A stretch of 64,000 nucleotides of DNA from Paenibacillus albicereus (GCF_012676905.1 NZ_CP051428.1:1450001-1514000), one strand, 5' to 3'. Shown: positions 34,844 through 42,777, counted from the stretch's first letter. The notes: generated by a model not told the origin, from the letters alone. Numbers and translations: made by a program.

Positions 34844-35643
34844 CCGACGCGGCGATGACGATCGCCTCGACCTCCAACCCGAAGGTCAAGGCATGGGCTT
34901 CCCTGCAGGAAAAGAAGCACCGCGACCGGCTTGGGCAGTTCCTCGCCGAAGGACCGCATATGATTGCCGAGGCGCTCGCCTGCGGAGCGGCCGTGCGCGC
35001 CGTCGTCTACGACGAGCAGCGGGGCTTGCCGCCGGAGCTGGAGGCGCCGCTGCGCCAGCGCGGAGCCGGAATCGAGCTCGTCGCCGCCTCGCGCGCGGTG
35101 CTCGCCAAGTGCGCCGGCACCGACTCGCCGCCGCCGGCATTCGCCGTCGTCGACAAGCCGGCGGCGGACCGCTCGGCGCTCTGGCGCGAGCGCGGACTCG
35201 TCGTCGTGCTCGACGGCGTGCGCGACCCGGGCAACGCCGGCACGATCATCCGCAGCGCGGACGCGGCCGGAGCGGATGCGGTCGTGCTGGGCAAGGGCTG
35301 CGTCGACCTGTTCAACCCCAAGGTCGTGCGCTCGACGATGGGCTCGCTGTTCCATTTGCCCGTCATCGAGGGCGATCTGGCCGAGCTGCTGCCCGAGGCG
35401 CGGTCGCGCGGGATGAAGCTTGCGGGCACGAGCCTGCAGGCGGCTCGCGGATTGTACGAATGCGATCTGACGGAGCCGACCTGGCTGCTGCTCGGTAGCG
35501 AGGCCGACGGGCTGTCGGCGCTGTCGCTGGGGCAGATGGACTACGGCGTCCTCATCCCGATGAAGGGACGCAGCGAATCGCTCAACGTGGCGATGGCCGC
35601 GACGATCGTGCTGTACGAGGCGATGCGGCAGCGGGAGTTTTAG
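34840..35643 (+). CDS. rlmP: 23S rRNA 2'-O-methyltransferase, TrmH/SpoU family (YsgA/RlmP-like)
   Basis: A 267-residue SPOUT methyltransferase. An N-terminal substrate-binding domain (ASTSNPKVKAWASLQEKKHR) precedes the trefoil-knot catalytic domain with motif 1 LDGVRDPGNAGTIIRSADA, motif 2 LLLGSEADGLS and motif 3 IPMKGRSESLNVAMAATIVL. In Bacillus subtilis the sspI neighbour ysgA encodes RlmP, which methylates G2553 of the 23S A-loop; sspI is next door here too. The GTG at 34840 with GAGGTG upstream is preferred over the ATG at 34855. A strong terminator follows. Confidence 0.88.
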   Translation: MTDAAMTIASTSNPKVKAWASLQEKKHRDRLGQFLAEGPHMIAEALACGAAVRAVVYDEQRGLPPELEAPLRQRGAGIELVAASRAVLAKCAGTDSPPPAFAVVDKPAADRSALWRERGLVVVLDGVRDPGNAGTIIRSADAAGADAVVLGKGCVDLFNPKVVRSTMGSLFHLPVIEGDLAELLPEARSRGMKLAGTSLQAARGLYECDLTEPTWLLLGSEADGLSALSLGQMDYGVLIPMKGRSESLNVAMAATIVLYEAMRQREF

Positions 35644-35648
35644 CCGAC

Positions 35649-35707
35649 AAAAAAGACGGGAAGAAATGAAGCGAATCGCGCGCTCATTTCTGCCCGTCTT
35701 TTTCTTT
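35649..35707 (+). terminator. terminator of ktrA-rlmP
   Basis: A long stem (aaaagacgggaagaaatga... / ...tcatttctgcccgtctttt) followed by ttctttt, 6 bases after the stop codon. Confidence 0.93.
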
Positions 35708-35767
35708 TGCCGAAAATGGGGAGCAAAGGAAAGGTTAAAAGCATCCGAAGGAGTTTGGACGCCGATT

Positions 35768-35778
35768 AAACGCTTTCC
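35768..35778. promoter_or_regulatory. possible second cre-like half site
   Basis: AAACGCTTTCC (35768-35778) matches most of the cre core on the minus strand with two mismatches. It lies 137 bases before the alpha-glucosidase start and upstream of the better operator at 35862. Low confidence; it could be chance. Confidence 0.25.
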
Positions 35779-35846
35779 AATCGGTTCATACTGATAGCAG
35801 CAAGGAAAAAGATAGACTCAAAAAACAGAAGCCAGACGTTAAGGAA

Positions 35847-35876
35847 TATGCTATCATGAGTCATGCAAACGTTTGT
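35847..35876 (+). promoter_or_regulatory. alpha-glucosidase promoter with overlapping cre/LacI operator
   Basis: An extended -10 (TG-c-TATCAT, TATCAT at 35851-35856) is followed 8 bases later by the perfect palindrome CAAACGTTTG (35865-35874). The 15-base stretch 35862-35876 fits the cre consensus WTGNAANCGNWNNCW with a single mismatch. Covering the transcription start, it is suited to repression by CcpA or a MalR-type LacI regulator. Confidence 0.65.
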
Positions 35877-35904
35877 ACAACATGTAAAAAGGGTGATAAA
35901 TACG

Positions 35905-37656
35905 ATGACTCCCAACATCCGCTGGTGGAAGGAAGCCACCGCCTACCAGATCTATCCGCGGTCCTTCATGGACAGCAACGGCGACGGAATCGGCGACATT
36001 CCCGGCATCATCTCGAAGCTCGACTACCTCAAGGGACTCGGCGTCGGCCTGATCTGGATCTGCCCGACCTACAAGTCTCCCAACGACGACAACGGCTACG
36101 ACATCTCGGACTACCAGGACATCATGGAAGAGTTTGGCACGATGGCGGACTTCGACCGGCTGCTGGAGGAGACGCATGCCCGCGGCATGAAGCTCATCCT
36201 CGACCTCGTCATTAACCACACGTCCGACGAGCATCCATGGTTCATCGAATCCCGCAGCTCCAAGGACAACGCCAAGCGCGACTACTACATCTGGCGCGAT
36301 CCGCGTCCCGAGACCGGCGCGGAGCCGAACAACTGGGAGAGCATCTTCGGCGGGCCGGCCTGGGAGTTCGACGACAAGACCGGCCAGTACTTCATGCACA
36401 TCTTCTCGCGCCGCCAGCCCGACCTCAACTGGGAGAACGACGCGGTGCGCCGCGAGCTGTACGACATGGTCAACTGGTGGCTGGACAAAGGCATCGACGG
36501 CTTCCGCGTCGACGCGATCTCGCATATCAAGAAGGTCGAAGGCTTCCCGGACCTCCCGAACCCGCAAGGGCTGCCGTTCGTGCCGAGCTTCGACGGACAC
36601 ATGAACCGCGAAGGCATCCACCGCTTCCTCGCCGAGCTCAAGGAAGAGACGCTCGCGAAGCATCCCGAGGCGGTGACCGTCGGCGAAGCCAACGGCGTGA
36701 CCGCCGACGACGCGGAAGCCTGGGTCGACGAGCGCAAAGGCGCGTTCAACATGATTTTCCAGTTCGAGCATCTCGGCCTCTGGAACCGCAGCCCGGAGGG
36801 GGGCCTTGACCTCGGCTCGCTCAAGGAGACGCTGACGCGCTGGCAAAAAGGGCTGGAAGGCAGCGGCTGGAACGCTCTGTTCCTGGAGAACCACGACCAG
36901 CCCCGCTCCGTGTCCACCTGGGGCGACGACGGCGTCTATTGGAAGCAGTCGGCCAAGACGCTGGCGACGATGTACTTCCTCATGCAGGGCACGCCGTTCA
37001 TCTACCAGGGGCAGGAGATCGGCATGACGAACGTGCAGTTCCCTTCCATCGAGGACTACAACGACGTCGCCATCAAGAACCTGTACCGCTATGAGACGAT
37101 GAACGGAAAGAGCCACGAGGACGTCATGCGCGTCATCTGGAAAACGGGGCGAGACAACTCGCGCACGCCGATGCAGTGGAGCGCGGACGAGCATGCCGGC
37201 TTCACGACGGGCGAGCCGTGGCTCAAGCTGAACCCGAACTTCTCGCATATCAACGTGCAGCAGGCGATCGACGATCCGGACTCCATCTACCATCACTACA
37301 AGCGGCTGATCCGCCTGCGGGCGGAGCATGAAGCGCTCGTCTACGGCACGTACGACCTCATCCTGGGCGACCACCCGCAGGTCTACGCCTACACGAGGAC
37401 GCTGGGCGCGGAAAAGCTGCTCGTGCTCTGCAACCTGAGCTCGGCGGAAGCCCAGGCGGAGCTGGCCGGCGAGCTGGCCGGCCGCCGCACCGAGCTGCTG
37501 CTCGCGAGCGAGCTGGCCGACGCCGAGGCGCCGATCGCGCAGCTGTCGCTGAAGCCGTACGAGTCGCGCGTCTACCGCCTCGCGCCCGTCGCGGGCTCCG
37601 GCTCTGCGGCGCCATCCGTGCAGGACGGCAGCTCGGAGACGATCGGCACGATCTGA
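35905..37656 (+). CDS. GH13 alpha-glucosidase / oligo-1,6-glucosidase
   Basis: A 583-residue cytoplasmic glycoside hydrolase, family 13 subfamily 31 by its N-terminus (WWKEATAYQIYPRSFMDSNG). The catalytic triad is readable: nucleophile Asp203 in GFRVDAISH, acid/base Glu261 in TVGEANG and Asp331 in ENHDQPR. Conserved region I is LVINHTSDEH. The start ATG 35905 is preceded by AAAGGGTGA. No signal peptide, so it degrades imported malto- or isomalto-oligosaccharides. It stands alone with its own promoter, operator and terminator, which suggests catabolite control. Exact linkage preference cannot be read by eye. Confidence 0.93.
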   Translation: MTPNIRWWKEATAYQIYPRSFMDSNGDGIGDIPGIISKLDYLKGLGVGLIWICPTYKSPNDDNGYDISDYQDIMEEFGTMADFDRLLEETHARGMKLILDLVINHTSDEHPWFIESRSSKDNAKRDYYIWRDPRPETGAEPNNWESIFGGPAWEFDDKTGQYFMHIFSRRQPDLNWENDAVRRELYDMVNWWLDKGIDGFRVDAISHIKKVEGFPDLPNPQGLPFVPSFDGHMNREGIHRFLAELKEETLAKHPEAVTVGEANGVTADDAEAWVDERKGAFNMIFQFEHLGLWNRSPEGGLDLGSLKETLTRWQKGLEGSGWNALFLENHDQPRSVSTWGDDGVYWKQSAKTLATMYFLMQGTPFIYQGQEIGMTNVQFPSIEDYNDVAIKNLYRYETMNGKSHEDVMRVIWKTGRDNSRTPMQWSADEHAGFTTGEPWLKLNPNFSHINVQQAIDDPDSIYHHYKRLIRLRAEHEALVYGTYDLILGDHPQVYAYTRTLGAEKLLVLCNLSSAEAQAELAGELAGRRTELLLASELADAEAPIAQLSLKPYESRVYRLAPVAGSGSAAPSVQDGSSETIGTI

Positions 37657-37667
37657 TTTTGCATAAG

Positions 37668-37727
37668 AAAGAGCCCTTCAGGGCCGCCTCGGATGATTAT
37701 TCCGAAGCGGTTTCGGAAGGGCTTTTT
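37668..37727. terminator. bidirectional terminator between alpha-glucosidase and mannanase
   Basis: Outer stem aaagagcccttc / gaagggcttttt with an inner stem ccgcctcgga / tccgaagcgg. T-rich on both strands, it serves the plus-strand alpha-glucosidase and the convergent mannanase. Confidence 0.88.
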
Positions 37728-37781
37728 TATCGGCAAGTCGTCAGGCCTAGCGTGTTGGCGCCTCGTCCCGGCTCGTACCGG

Positions 37782-39212
37782 TCACCGCCAGCCCGGCATC
37801 TCGTCGAGCGTCAGCACGTTGGACGCGCCATAGATGCCGGGCAGCGTGCTGCGGTTCTCCTCGATGAAGTCGGGCCAGAGCATCGCGTAGATCCACTTGT
37901 TCTGGCTGGCGAGCAGCGAAGCGGACGGCATGAACTGGCATTCGCCGATCGCGATCGGCTTGCCTCCCGACGCTTGCAGCATCGTATTGTAGTTGGTTTG
38001 CGTATAGCCGGTGTTGTACACGTCCAGGGAGGCGATGTCGAAGTAGCTGCTGCCCGGATTGTAGGCGGAGATTTCCGTGCTCAGGTTGGAGAAGTCCTGC
38101 ACGTTCCACACCCAGATGAGGTTCTCCAGCCCTTTGGTGCGCGTCAAATAGTCGTAGGTGATCTGGTACAGCTTGGCGGTGCCGTTCGGGCCTTTGTGGC
38201 AGGACCACCAAAAGACGCATTGGTTCATCTCATGCAGCGGACGGAACAGGACGACGACGTTGTTGTTCTCCAGATCCTGCAAGTAAGTCGCGATCGTGTC
38301 GAGGCGGCTGATCCAGCTGTTGTACAGAGCCGTGCCCGGCGTGGTGAGCTGGGTGAACTGCGCCGACGTCAGCTTGGCGGGATTAGCGCCGCCGATCTCG
38401 TCCCAGCTGCAATATTCGTCTCGGGTCGGCGCGCAGGGGTGATACATGAGCGTCACGAGCGCGCCTTTGTTGAACTGGTTCTTCGCTTCCTGAATCATGT
38501 TCCAGCGATTGTCGAGCGCGAGGCTGCCGAAGCCGAAGTCGCCTCCCCATAACGACGGCGTGCGGCCGGCGATTCCTGCCACCTTGTCGCTGTCGCTGCG
38601 CGGCGTATTGTTGAACTTGTTCTCGATGCCGACGATCGTCTTGCCGCCGAGATTGTTCAGGTAGCTCAGCATCCGCTGCTTGACGGCGCCGACGGTCGTG
38701 CCGCCGCCATTGCCGTCGTCGCCGTAGATTTCGAACTCGTACAACGAGTAGCCGTAGGCCGTGGCCCGTTGGAAGGCGTACATCTTGACGTAGCGCGCGG
38801 TGGCCGTGAAGCTGATGTCGTTCACGCCGCCGACGCCGTTATAGTTGGAGTAGACCGTCGTCCAGGCGGAATTGTCGTTGGACGTCTGGATTTGGAAGCC
38901 TTTCGCATAAGCGGCCTCCCAGCGCAGCTTCACGCCGGTGAGCGGGCGGGCGGAGCCGAGGTCGACGATGATGTACTGCTGGTCGCTGTACGCCGATGCC
39001 CAGCGGGTGTTGCCGTTGGCGTCCACCGCGTAGGCGCCGGCGTAGGCGGAGCTTTCCGCGCTGGAGACGGTGACGGGACGGTTGTAGGCGAGGTTGACGA
39101 TCGCCGCCTCGGTCTTGGCGGGGCGGCCGAGCAGGATGAGCAGCGAGAGCAGCACCGCCGCGAGAGCGGCGAGCAGGATGGAGCGGGGACGGGGCAGCGT
39201 CAGATGGTTCAT
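37782..39212 (-). CDS. secreted GH26 beta-mannanase with N-terminal discoidin-type CBM
   Basis: A 476-residue secreted enzyme. A signal peptide (hydrophobic ILLAALAAVLLSLLILL) is followed by an F5/8 type C discoidin-like carbohydrate-binding module (about residues 40-165: NLAYNRPVTVSSAESSAYAG ... YVKMYAF) and a GH26 catalytic domain. The acid/base Glu lies in LFRPLHEMN and the nucleophile Glu in PIAIGECQF; WGGDFGFG and MYHPCAPTRDEYCSW are also in place. It degrades mannan or galactomannan outside the cell. Start ATG 39212 with AAGGAGG 6 bases upstream; the ATG at 39215 is too close to the site. Promoter and a perfect cre sequence lie upstream. Two Cys near the active site (CAPTRDEYC) may form a disulfide. 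Confidence 0.93.
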   Translation of the reverse strand: MNHLTLPRPRSILLAALAAVLLSLLILLGRPAKTEAAIVNLAYNRPVTVSSAESSAYAGAYAVDANGNTRWASAYSDQQYIIVDLGSARPLTGVKLRWEAAYAKGFQIQTSNDNSAWTTVYSNYNGVGGVNDISFTATARYVKMYAFQRATAYGYSLYEFEIYGDDGNGGGTTVGAVKQRMLSYLNNLGGKTIVGIENKFNNTPRSDSDKVAGIAGRTPSLWGGDFGFGSLALDNRWNMIQEAKNQFNKGALVTLMYHPCAPTRDEYCSWDEIGGANPAKLTSAQFTQLTTPGTALYNSWISRLDTIATYLQDLENNNVVVLFRPLHEMNQCVFWWSCHKGPNGTAKLYQITYDYLTRTKGLENLIWVWNVQDFSNLSTEISAYNPGSSYFDIASLDVYNTGYTQTNYNTMLQASGGKPIAIGECQFMPSASLLASQNKWIYAMLWPDFIEENRSTLPGIYGASNVLTLDEMPGWR

Positions 39213-39317
39213 CATGGGCCTCCTTGGGCAAAGGGATGGGGGATGCGTACCGAGCGTTTCGGTGATGCGGCCGGCGCGGGCGGCGCCGAGGCGGGCATCG
39301 CCTCCTTCGGCTGGAAA

Positions 39318-39365
39318 TGAATTCGCTTTCAACACCCATTATAGATATTTATAAATAAAATTCAA
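39318..39365 (-). promoter_or_regulatory. mannanase promoter with perfect cre site
   Basis: On the minus strand TTGAAT (39360-39365) and TATAAT (39338-39343) are 16 bases apart. Just downstream, 39318-39332 reads TTGAAAGCGAATTCA on the minus strand, which fits the cre consensus WTGNAANCGNWNNCW at every specified position. It covers the transcription start, the usual location for CcpA repression of polysaccharidases. The 5' UTR would be about 120 bases. Confidence 0.8.
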
Positions 39366-39400
39366 TAAGTTTATTAAAGTTTAATTAGGCGGCCGAGCCA

Positions 39401-39435
39401 TTGACGAGGGCAACTGTTACCATTAAAATAACAGT
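39401..39435 (+). promoter_or_regulatory. rrf2 promoter with self-operator palindrome
   Basis: TTGACG (39401-39406) and TAAAAT (39424-39429) are 17 bases apart. Overlapping the spacer and -10 is a perfect dyad ACTGTTA-N9-TAACAGT (39413-39435). Rrf2-family regulators (NsrR, IscR, CymR, YwnA) bind such dyads, and this one sits directly ahead of an Rrf2 gene. Confidence 0.8.
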
Positions 39436-39462
39436 ACGGCGGAAAAGGGAGGGAGCGTGCGG

Positions 39463-39891
39463 ATGAACAGCGAATTTACGATTGCGGTCCACAGCTTGGT
39501 CTATTTGGCCAGCCGGCCCGATCGGATGGCGACGAGCGATTCCATCGCCCGCAACGTGAACACCCATCCGTCGCGGATCCGCAAAGTGATGAGCTTGCTT
39601 CGCAAGCAGGGATATATCGGAACCAAGGAAGGCATCGGCGGCGGCTACCTGCTGGAGCGCCTGCCGGAGCAGACGACGCTGGCCGAGATTTACCGGGCGA
39701 CGTCGTTCGGCTCGATCAAGCCGGGCTGGTGCTCCGGCGGCGAGCAAGGCGACTGCTTGATCGCCTGTCGCATGGCCGCGGTGATGGATGAAATCTTCAC
39801 GGACACGGAGGCCAAGCTGCTCCAGCATCTGGAGGGCATGACGATCCGAGACGTGCTGCAGCGCGTGAAGGCGGAGGAGACGACGACCTGA
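39463..39891 (+). CDS. Rrf2 family transcriptional regulator
   Basis: A 142-residue winged-helix regulator (SEFTIAVHSLVYLASRPD, then NVNTHPSRIRKVMSLLRKQG and GIGGGYLLERLPEQTTLAEI). It holds three cysteines (WCSGGEQGDCLIACRM), a spacing reminiscent of but not identical to the [Fe-S] ligands of NsrR/IscR; either a cluster or a thiol switch is possible. The ATG at 39463 follows GGGAGGGAG; a GTG at 39457 is the alternative. It is co-oriented with the small gene 28 bases downstream. Its promoter carries a perfect dyad, so it very likely represses itself. Confidence 0.88.
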   Translation: MNSEFTIAVHSLVYLASRPDRMATSDSIARNVNTHPSRIRKVMSLLRKQGYIGTKEGIGGGYLLERLPEQTTLAEIYRATSFGSIKPGWCSGGEQGDCLIACRMAAVMDEIFTDTEAKLLQHLEGMTIRDVLQRVKAEETTT

Positions 39892-39919
39892 CGCGACTAT
39901 AGGCAGGGAGGAATGGCAG

Positions 39920-40297
39920 ATGAGCATGGAAACGGGCATGGAAGCGATTCGGGTCGGAGACTGGGTAAGCGGAGTCACCGTCATGGACGAGAGGTTCATC
40001 GGGTACGTGGATGCGGCGGACCCGGTCGGATTCTTTCGGGTCGTCGTGACGCAGAGCGACCGCGAGCGGATCGTCGGCAAGCGCGTCGGCGCGCGCGCCT
40101 CCAAGGTGCGCAAGCTGTCCGACCATGGCCAGCAGGCCGGCGCCGGCGAGCTGCGGACGCTGATCGAGCTTTCCCTCCTGACGAGGGACGAGAACTGGTT
40201 CCGGGAGCTGACGGAGCGCGCCAGGACCGTGGATGCGGAGCCGGGCCGGAGCGGGAGTGACGGGTTTCCGGTCAACCGCATCTCGTCGATCCTATGA
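39920..40297 (+). CDS. small IDEAL-like protein, function unknown
   Basis: A 125-residue soluble protein. The N-terminal half (AIRVGDWVSGVTVMDERFIG) resembles a small beta-barrel, and the C-terminal part (LIELSLLTRDENWFRELTER) resembles the IDEAL helix-pair motif found in small Bacillus regulators and adaptors. GGGAGGAATGGCAG precedes the ATG. It lies 28 bases after the Rrf2 gene and probably shares its transcript, which may link it to redox or nitrosative stress. No other clue to function. Confidence 0.7.
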   Translation: MSMETGMEAIRVGDWVSGVTVMDERFIGYVDAADPVGFFRVVVTQSDRERIVGKRVGARASKVRKLSDHGQQAGAGELRTLIELSLLTRDENWFRELTERARTVDAEPGRSGSDGFPVNRISSIL

Positions 40298-40312
40298 GCT
40301 GAACCAGCCGCC

Positions 40313-40336
40313 GGGACGGGCTCGTCCCTTTTTCAG
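40313..40336 (+). terminator. terminator after the Rrf2 pair
   Basis: Stem gggacg / cgtccc with a 4-base loop followed by ttttt. Confidence 0.7.
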
Positions 40337-40371
40337 ACCGGTCTGCCGCCCCTGGCAGGCCGGTTTTTTGC
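40337..40371 (+). terminator. second terminator in tandem
   Basis: Stem accggtctgcc / ggcaggccggt (one mismatch) with a T6 run, 1 base after the first terminator. Two terminators in tandem ensure isolation from yunB. Confidence 0.85.
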
Positions 40372-40439
40372 GTCTTCTGACGAGCCTGCCGTCCGCATAC
40401 GATGAGTAGGGAAGCAAGTACATCCGGGGGGGGATGCGC

Positions 40440-41381
40440 ATGGCGAGATGGGGAAAAAGGCGTGCCGCATGGCGGCTGCCGGCGCTGCCGATGCGGCCGG
40501 TCCGCAGGATGAGGCTGTCCCGGTCCTCCTCCACTCCGGGCAGCAGGAGCGCGGGACGGCTGCTTCCGTCGCGGCCGCGCCGCGCGGCTCCATGGGCCGG
40601 AGATCCTGCGCGGCCGCGCCAGCGCCGGCGTCGGCGCCGCCGCTGGGTGCTGCTGACGGTCGCGCTGCTGCTGGGACTCGGGACGGTCAACGGCTACTTT
40701 TACCTCGAGCGCAAGCTGCAGCCGCCGCTCATGCGGATCGCCCAGCTCAAGGTGAAGCAGATCATGACGGAGGCGATCAACAAAGCGATTACCGATCAGG
40801 TCGCCTCAGACGCCAAGCTCGAAAGCCTGATCGACTGGAAGATGGACGCCTCCGGCAAGGTCAGCGGCTTCATGATGAATTACAACGAGCATATGAAGAT
40901 CACGGCGCAGACGATCCAGACGGTGCAGCATACGCTGCAGGAAAGCGAGAACTTCCGCGAGGGCGTGCCGATCGGGCAAGCGTTGGACAGCGCGCTGCTC
41001 GCCTCCTTCGGCCCGCGCGTGCCGATCCGGTTCGAGCCGATCGGCGACGCCAAGGTCGAGCTGAGCACGAGGCAGAAGGATGCCGGCATCAACATGATTC
41101 TGGTCGAGGTCTACATGCGCATCCATACGGAGCTGTCGGTCGTCATTCCGTTCAACGCGGCGTCGCAGACGGTCGATACGGAAATTCCGATCTCCTACCT
41201 GATGGTCGTCGGCGACGTGCCGATGTACTACTACGACGGCAAAGGCAAGCCGATCGGCGACAGCGCGGCCGCGGCGCCCGCGCTTACGCTCCCTCCGCCT
41301 TCGGGAGAAGGAGCCGCCGGAGCCGACCCGGGCGGGAGCGGCGCGAACGGGACGGAACGCGAACAAGGAGAGGGCCCGTGA
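40440..41381 (+). CDS. yunB: sporulation protein YunB
   Basis: A 313-residue protein. The N-terminus is unusually Arg/Ser/Pro-rich (about 65 residues with RPRQRRRRRRRW just before the membrane), followed by a single TM segment (VLLTVALLLGLGTVNGYFYL) and the YunB domain (KLQPPLMRIAQLKVKQIMTE, NYNEHMKITAQTIQTVQ). YunB is a mother-cell sporulation protein of Bacillus required for normal spores. A GGGGGGGG site precedes starts at 40434 and 40440. As in Bacillus, lytH and lipA are close by. The acidic Gly/Pro-rich C-tail (about 30 residues) is not part of the family core. Confidence 0.87.
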   Translation: MARWGKRRAAWRLPALPMRPVRRMRLSRSSSTPGSRSAGRLLPSRPRRAAPWAGDPARPRQRRRRRRRWVLLTVALLLGLGTVNGYFYLERKLQPPLMRIAQLKVKQIMTEAINKAITDQVASDAKLESLIDWKMDASGKVSGFMMNYNEHMKITAQTIQTVQHTLQESENFREGVPIGQALDSALLASFGPRVPIRFEPIGDAKVELSTRQKDAGINMILVEVYMRIHTELSVVIPFNAASQTVDTEIPISYLMVVGDVPMYYYDGKGKPIGDSAAAAPALTLPPPSGEGAAGADPGGSGANGTEREQGEGP

Positions 41382-41398
41382 GGGTCCTCTCCTTGTTC
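41359..41398. terminator. hairpin between yunB and lytH
   Basis: Inverted repeat gaacaaggagag / ctctccttgttc around about 15 bases, overlapping the yunB stop codon. No T run on the plus strand, so its terminator role is uncertain. It lies between convergent genes. Confidence 0.5.
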
Positions 41399-41448
41399 GT
41401 CGGCGCATCGTGGCATGACGTGACGGCAACGGCATAGGCACGCGCCTT

Positions 41449-42465
41449 CTAGCGGCGGCTTTTCGCCTTCTTCGCCTTGTACTCCGCCTTTTCCCACTGA
41501 CGAAGCAGCGGGTACGGATCGAAGGCCCATTCGATCATGCCGCGATCCCGGTAGATGCCGTAATGGAGATGGGGCGGAAACTTGCCGGATGTGCCGGGCT
41601 TGCCGTACCCGGAGCTGCCGACCCAGCCGATCGTGCGGCCGGGCTCGACCGTCATGCCGCTGCGCAGCGATTTGTCGAAGCCGGACAGATGGGCGTAGTA
41701 ATGGTATCGGTTGTCCGCATCGCGGATGCCGATGCGCCAGCCGCCGTACGCGTTCCAGCCCATGTTCTCGATGACGCCGAAGCAGGTGCTGCGCACCGGC
41801 AGGCCGTAGCCGGCAAAAATATCGGTTCCCTCATGCGTCCGGTGTCCGCCCCATCCGCGCGCCGTCCCCCAGGTGCTGCGATAGGAATAGTCCGTTCCGA
41901 CCGGCACGGGAAAAGCGCTGCCGTCCAGATCGAGCCTGCCGAATGTCCGATAGAGCAAGGAGAACTGATTGATGCGCTGAACGGCGCGCTGGTTGTGATA
42001 GAACTCCCAGACGCCGATCGAAAAGTCGTCCGGCGAGCTGCCGAAGCGCGCCACGGCCGAAGCCTGGGCATAAAGCAGGTCGATGTCGCTGCTCCGATCG
42101 GCCTTGCCGTCGCCGTCGCCGTCGCGGCCGATGCCGCCGAAAAACCGGATCGATGCCGGGTCGCGGTCGTCGGAGTCGGGATTGGTCATGCCGCTCCACT
42201 GCTCCGTCGAAACGTACAGGCCCGCCCAGGAGCCGAGCTTGGGCCTCGTTTTCGGCCGGGCTTTGCGAAGCGTGCGCTCGTATTGATCCAGCGCGGCGAC
42301 CTGCTCCCAGTCCAGGCCGGTCAAGAGGGCCATCTGGCCGTAGGCGGCGCGGCGCTGCTCCGGAGCCCCGGCCTCCTTCGCGTCTGCGGGAGCCGCATGC
42401 GCCGACGGCCCGAGCCAGGTGCCGGCCAGCATCGCGGCGAACGCCAGAGCCATCCATTTCTTCAT
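41449..42465 (-). CDS. lytH: LytH-like M23 peptidase (sporulation cortex endopeptidase)
   Basis: A 338-residue secreted peptidase. A signal peptide (MALAFAAMLAGTWLGPSAHA) precedes an about 185-residue N-terminal domain and a C-terminal M23/LytM domain with zinc motif HRTHEGTDI and PHLHYGIY, plus HYYAHLSG. In Bacillus subtilis LytH (YunA) is the sigma-K-controlled L-Ala-D-Glu endopeptidase of the spore cortex, and it neighbours lipA and yunB exactly as here. The N-terminal domain contains an EF-hand-like loop (RDGDGDGKADRSSDID). GGAGGTGG stands 9 bases before the ATG. Confidence 0.87.
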   Translation of the reverse strand: MKKWMALAFAAMLAGTWLGPSAHAAPADAKEAGAPEQRRAAYGQMALLTGLDWEQVAALDQYERTLRKARPKTRPKLGSWAGLYVSTEQWSGMTNPDSDDRDPASIRFFGGIGRDGDGDGKADRSSDIDLLYAQASAVARFGSSPDDFSIGVWEFYHNQRAVQRINQFSLLYRTFGRLDLDGSAFPVPVGTDYSYRSTWGTARGWGGHRTHEGTDIFAGYGLPVRSTCFGVIENMGWNAYGGWRIGIRDADNRYHYYAHLSGFDKSLRSGMTVEPGRTIGWVGSSGYGKPGTSGKFPPHLHYGIYRDRGMIEWAFDPYPLLRQWEKAEYKAKKAKSRR

Positions 42466-42777
42466 TGCTAATGTCCACCTCCGCCGGAAACTTGGGCTCG
42501 CTCCCGTAGGTTCTGCGTTCCGATCGGTTTTTATCCGACGGGATCGAAGGAACGCCATCCTCGACTTTTCATCCGGAGTCCTTGTCGCTATACTGAGAAG
42601 CGGGAAGGGATCGCAAGGCGGCGGAGCGGAATCGGTTCGCCTGCACCGGGACGATAGCGGGTCCTAACGCCTGCCCTCCTCGATTTTCATGAAATCGTAC
42701 GAGCCGCATGCTATACTAGAGGTCAGGTTTTACGCCTTTTTTCAACTGAACGACAGAAAGCGAAAGCAGGGGATACG
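42466..42777. other. 312-base divergent intergenic region lytH/lipA
   Basis: Between the lytH start and lipA. Contains the lytH ribosome binding site, an unassigned G+C-rich stretch and the lipA promoter near 42709. No gene with a ribosome binding site or RNA structure was recognised in the middle part. Confidence 0.7.
42709..42717 (+). promoter_or_regulatory. extended -10 promoter of lipA
   Basis: TG-c-TATACT, 60 bases before the lipA start. No convincing -35. Confidence 0.55.
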
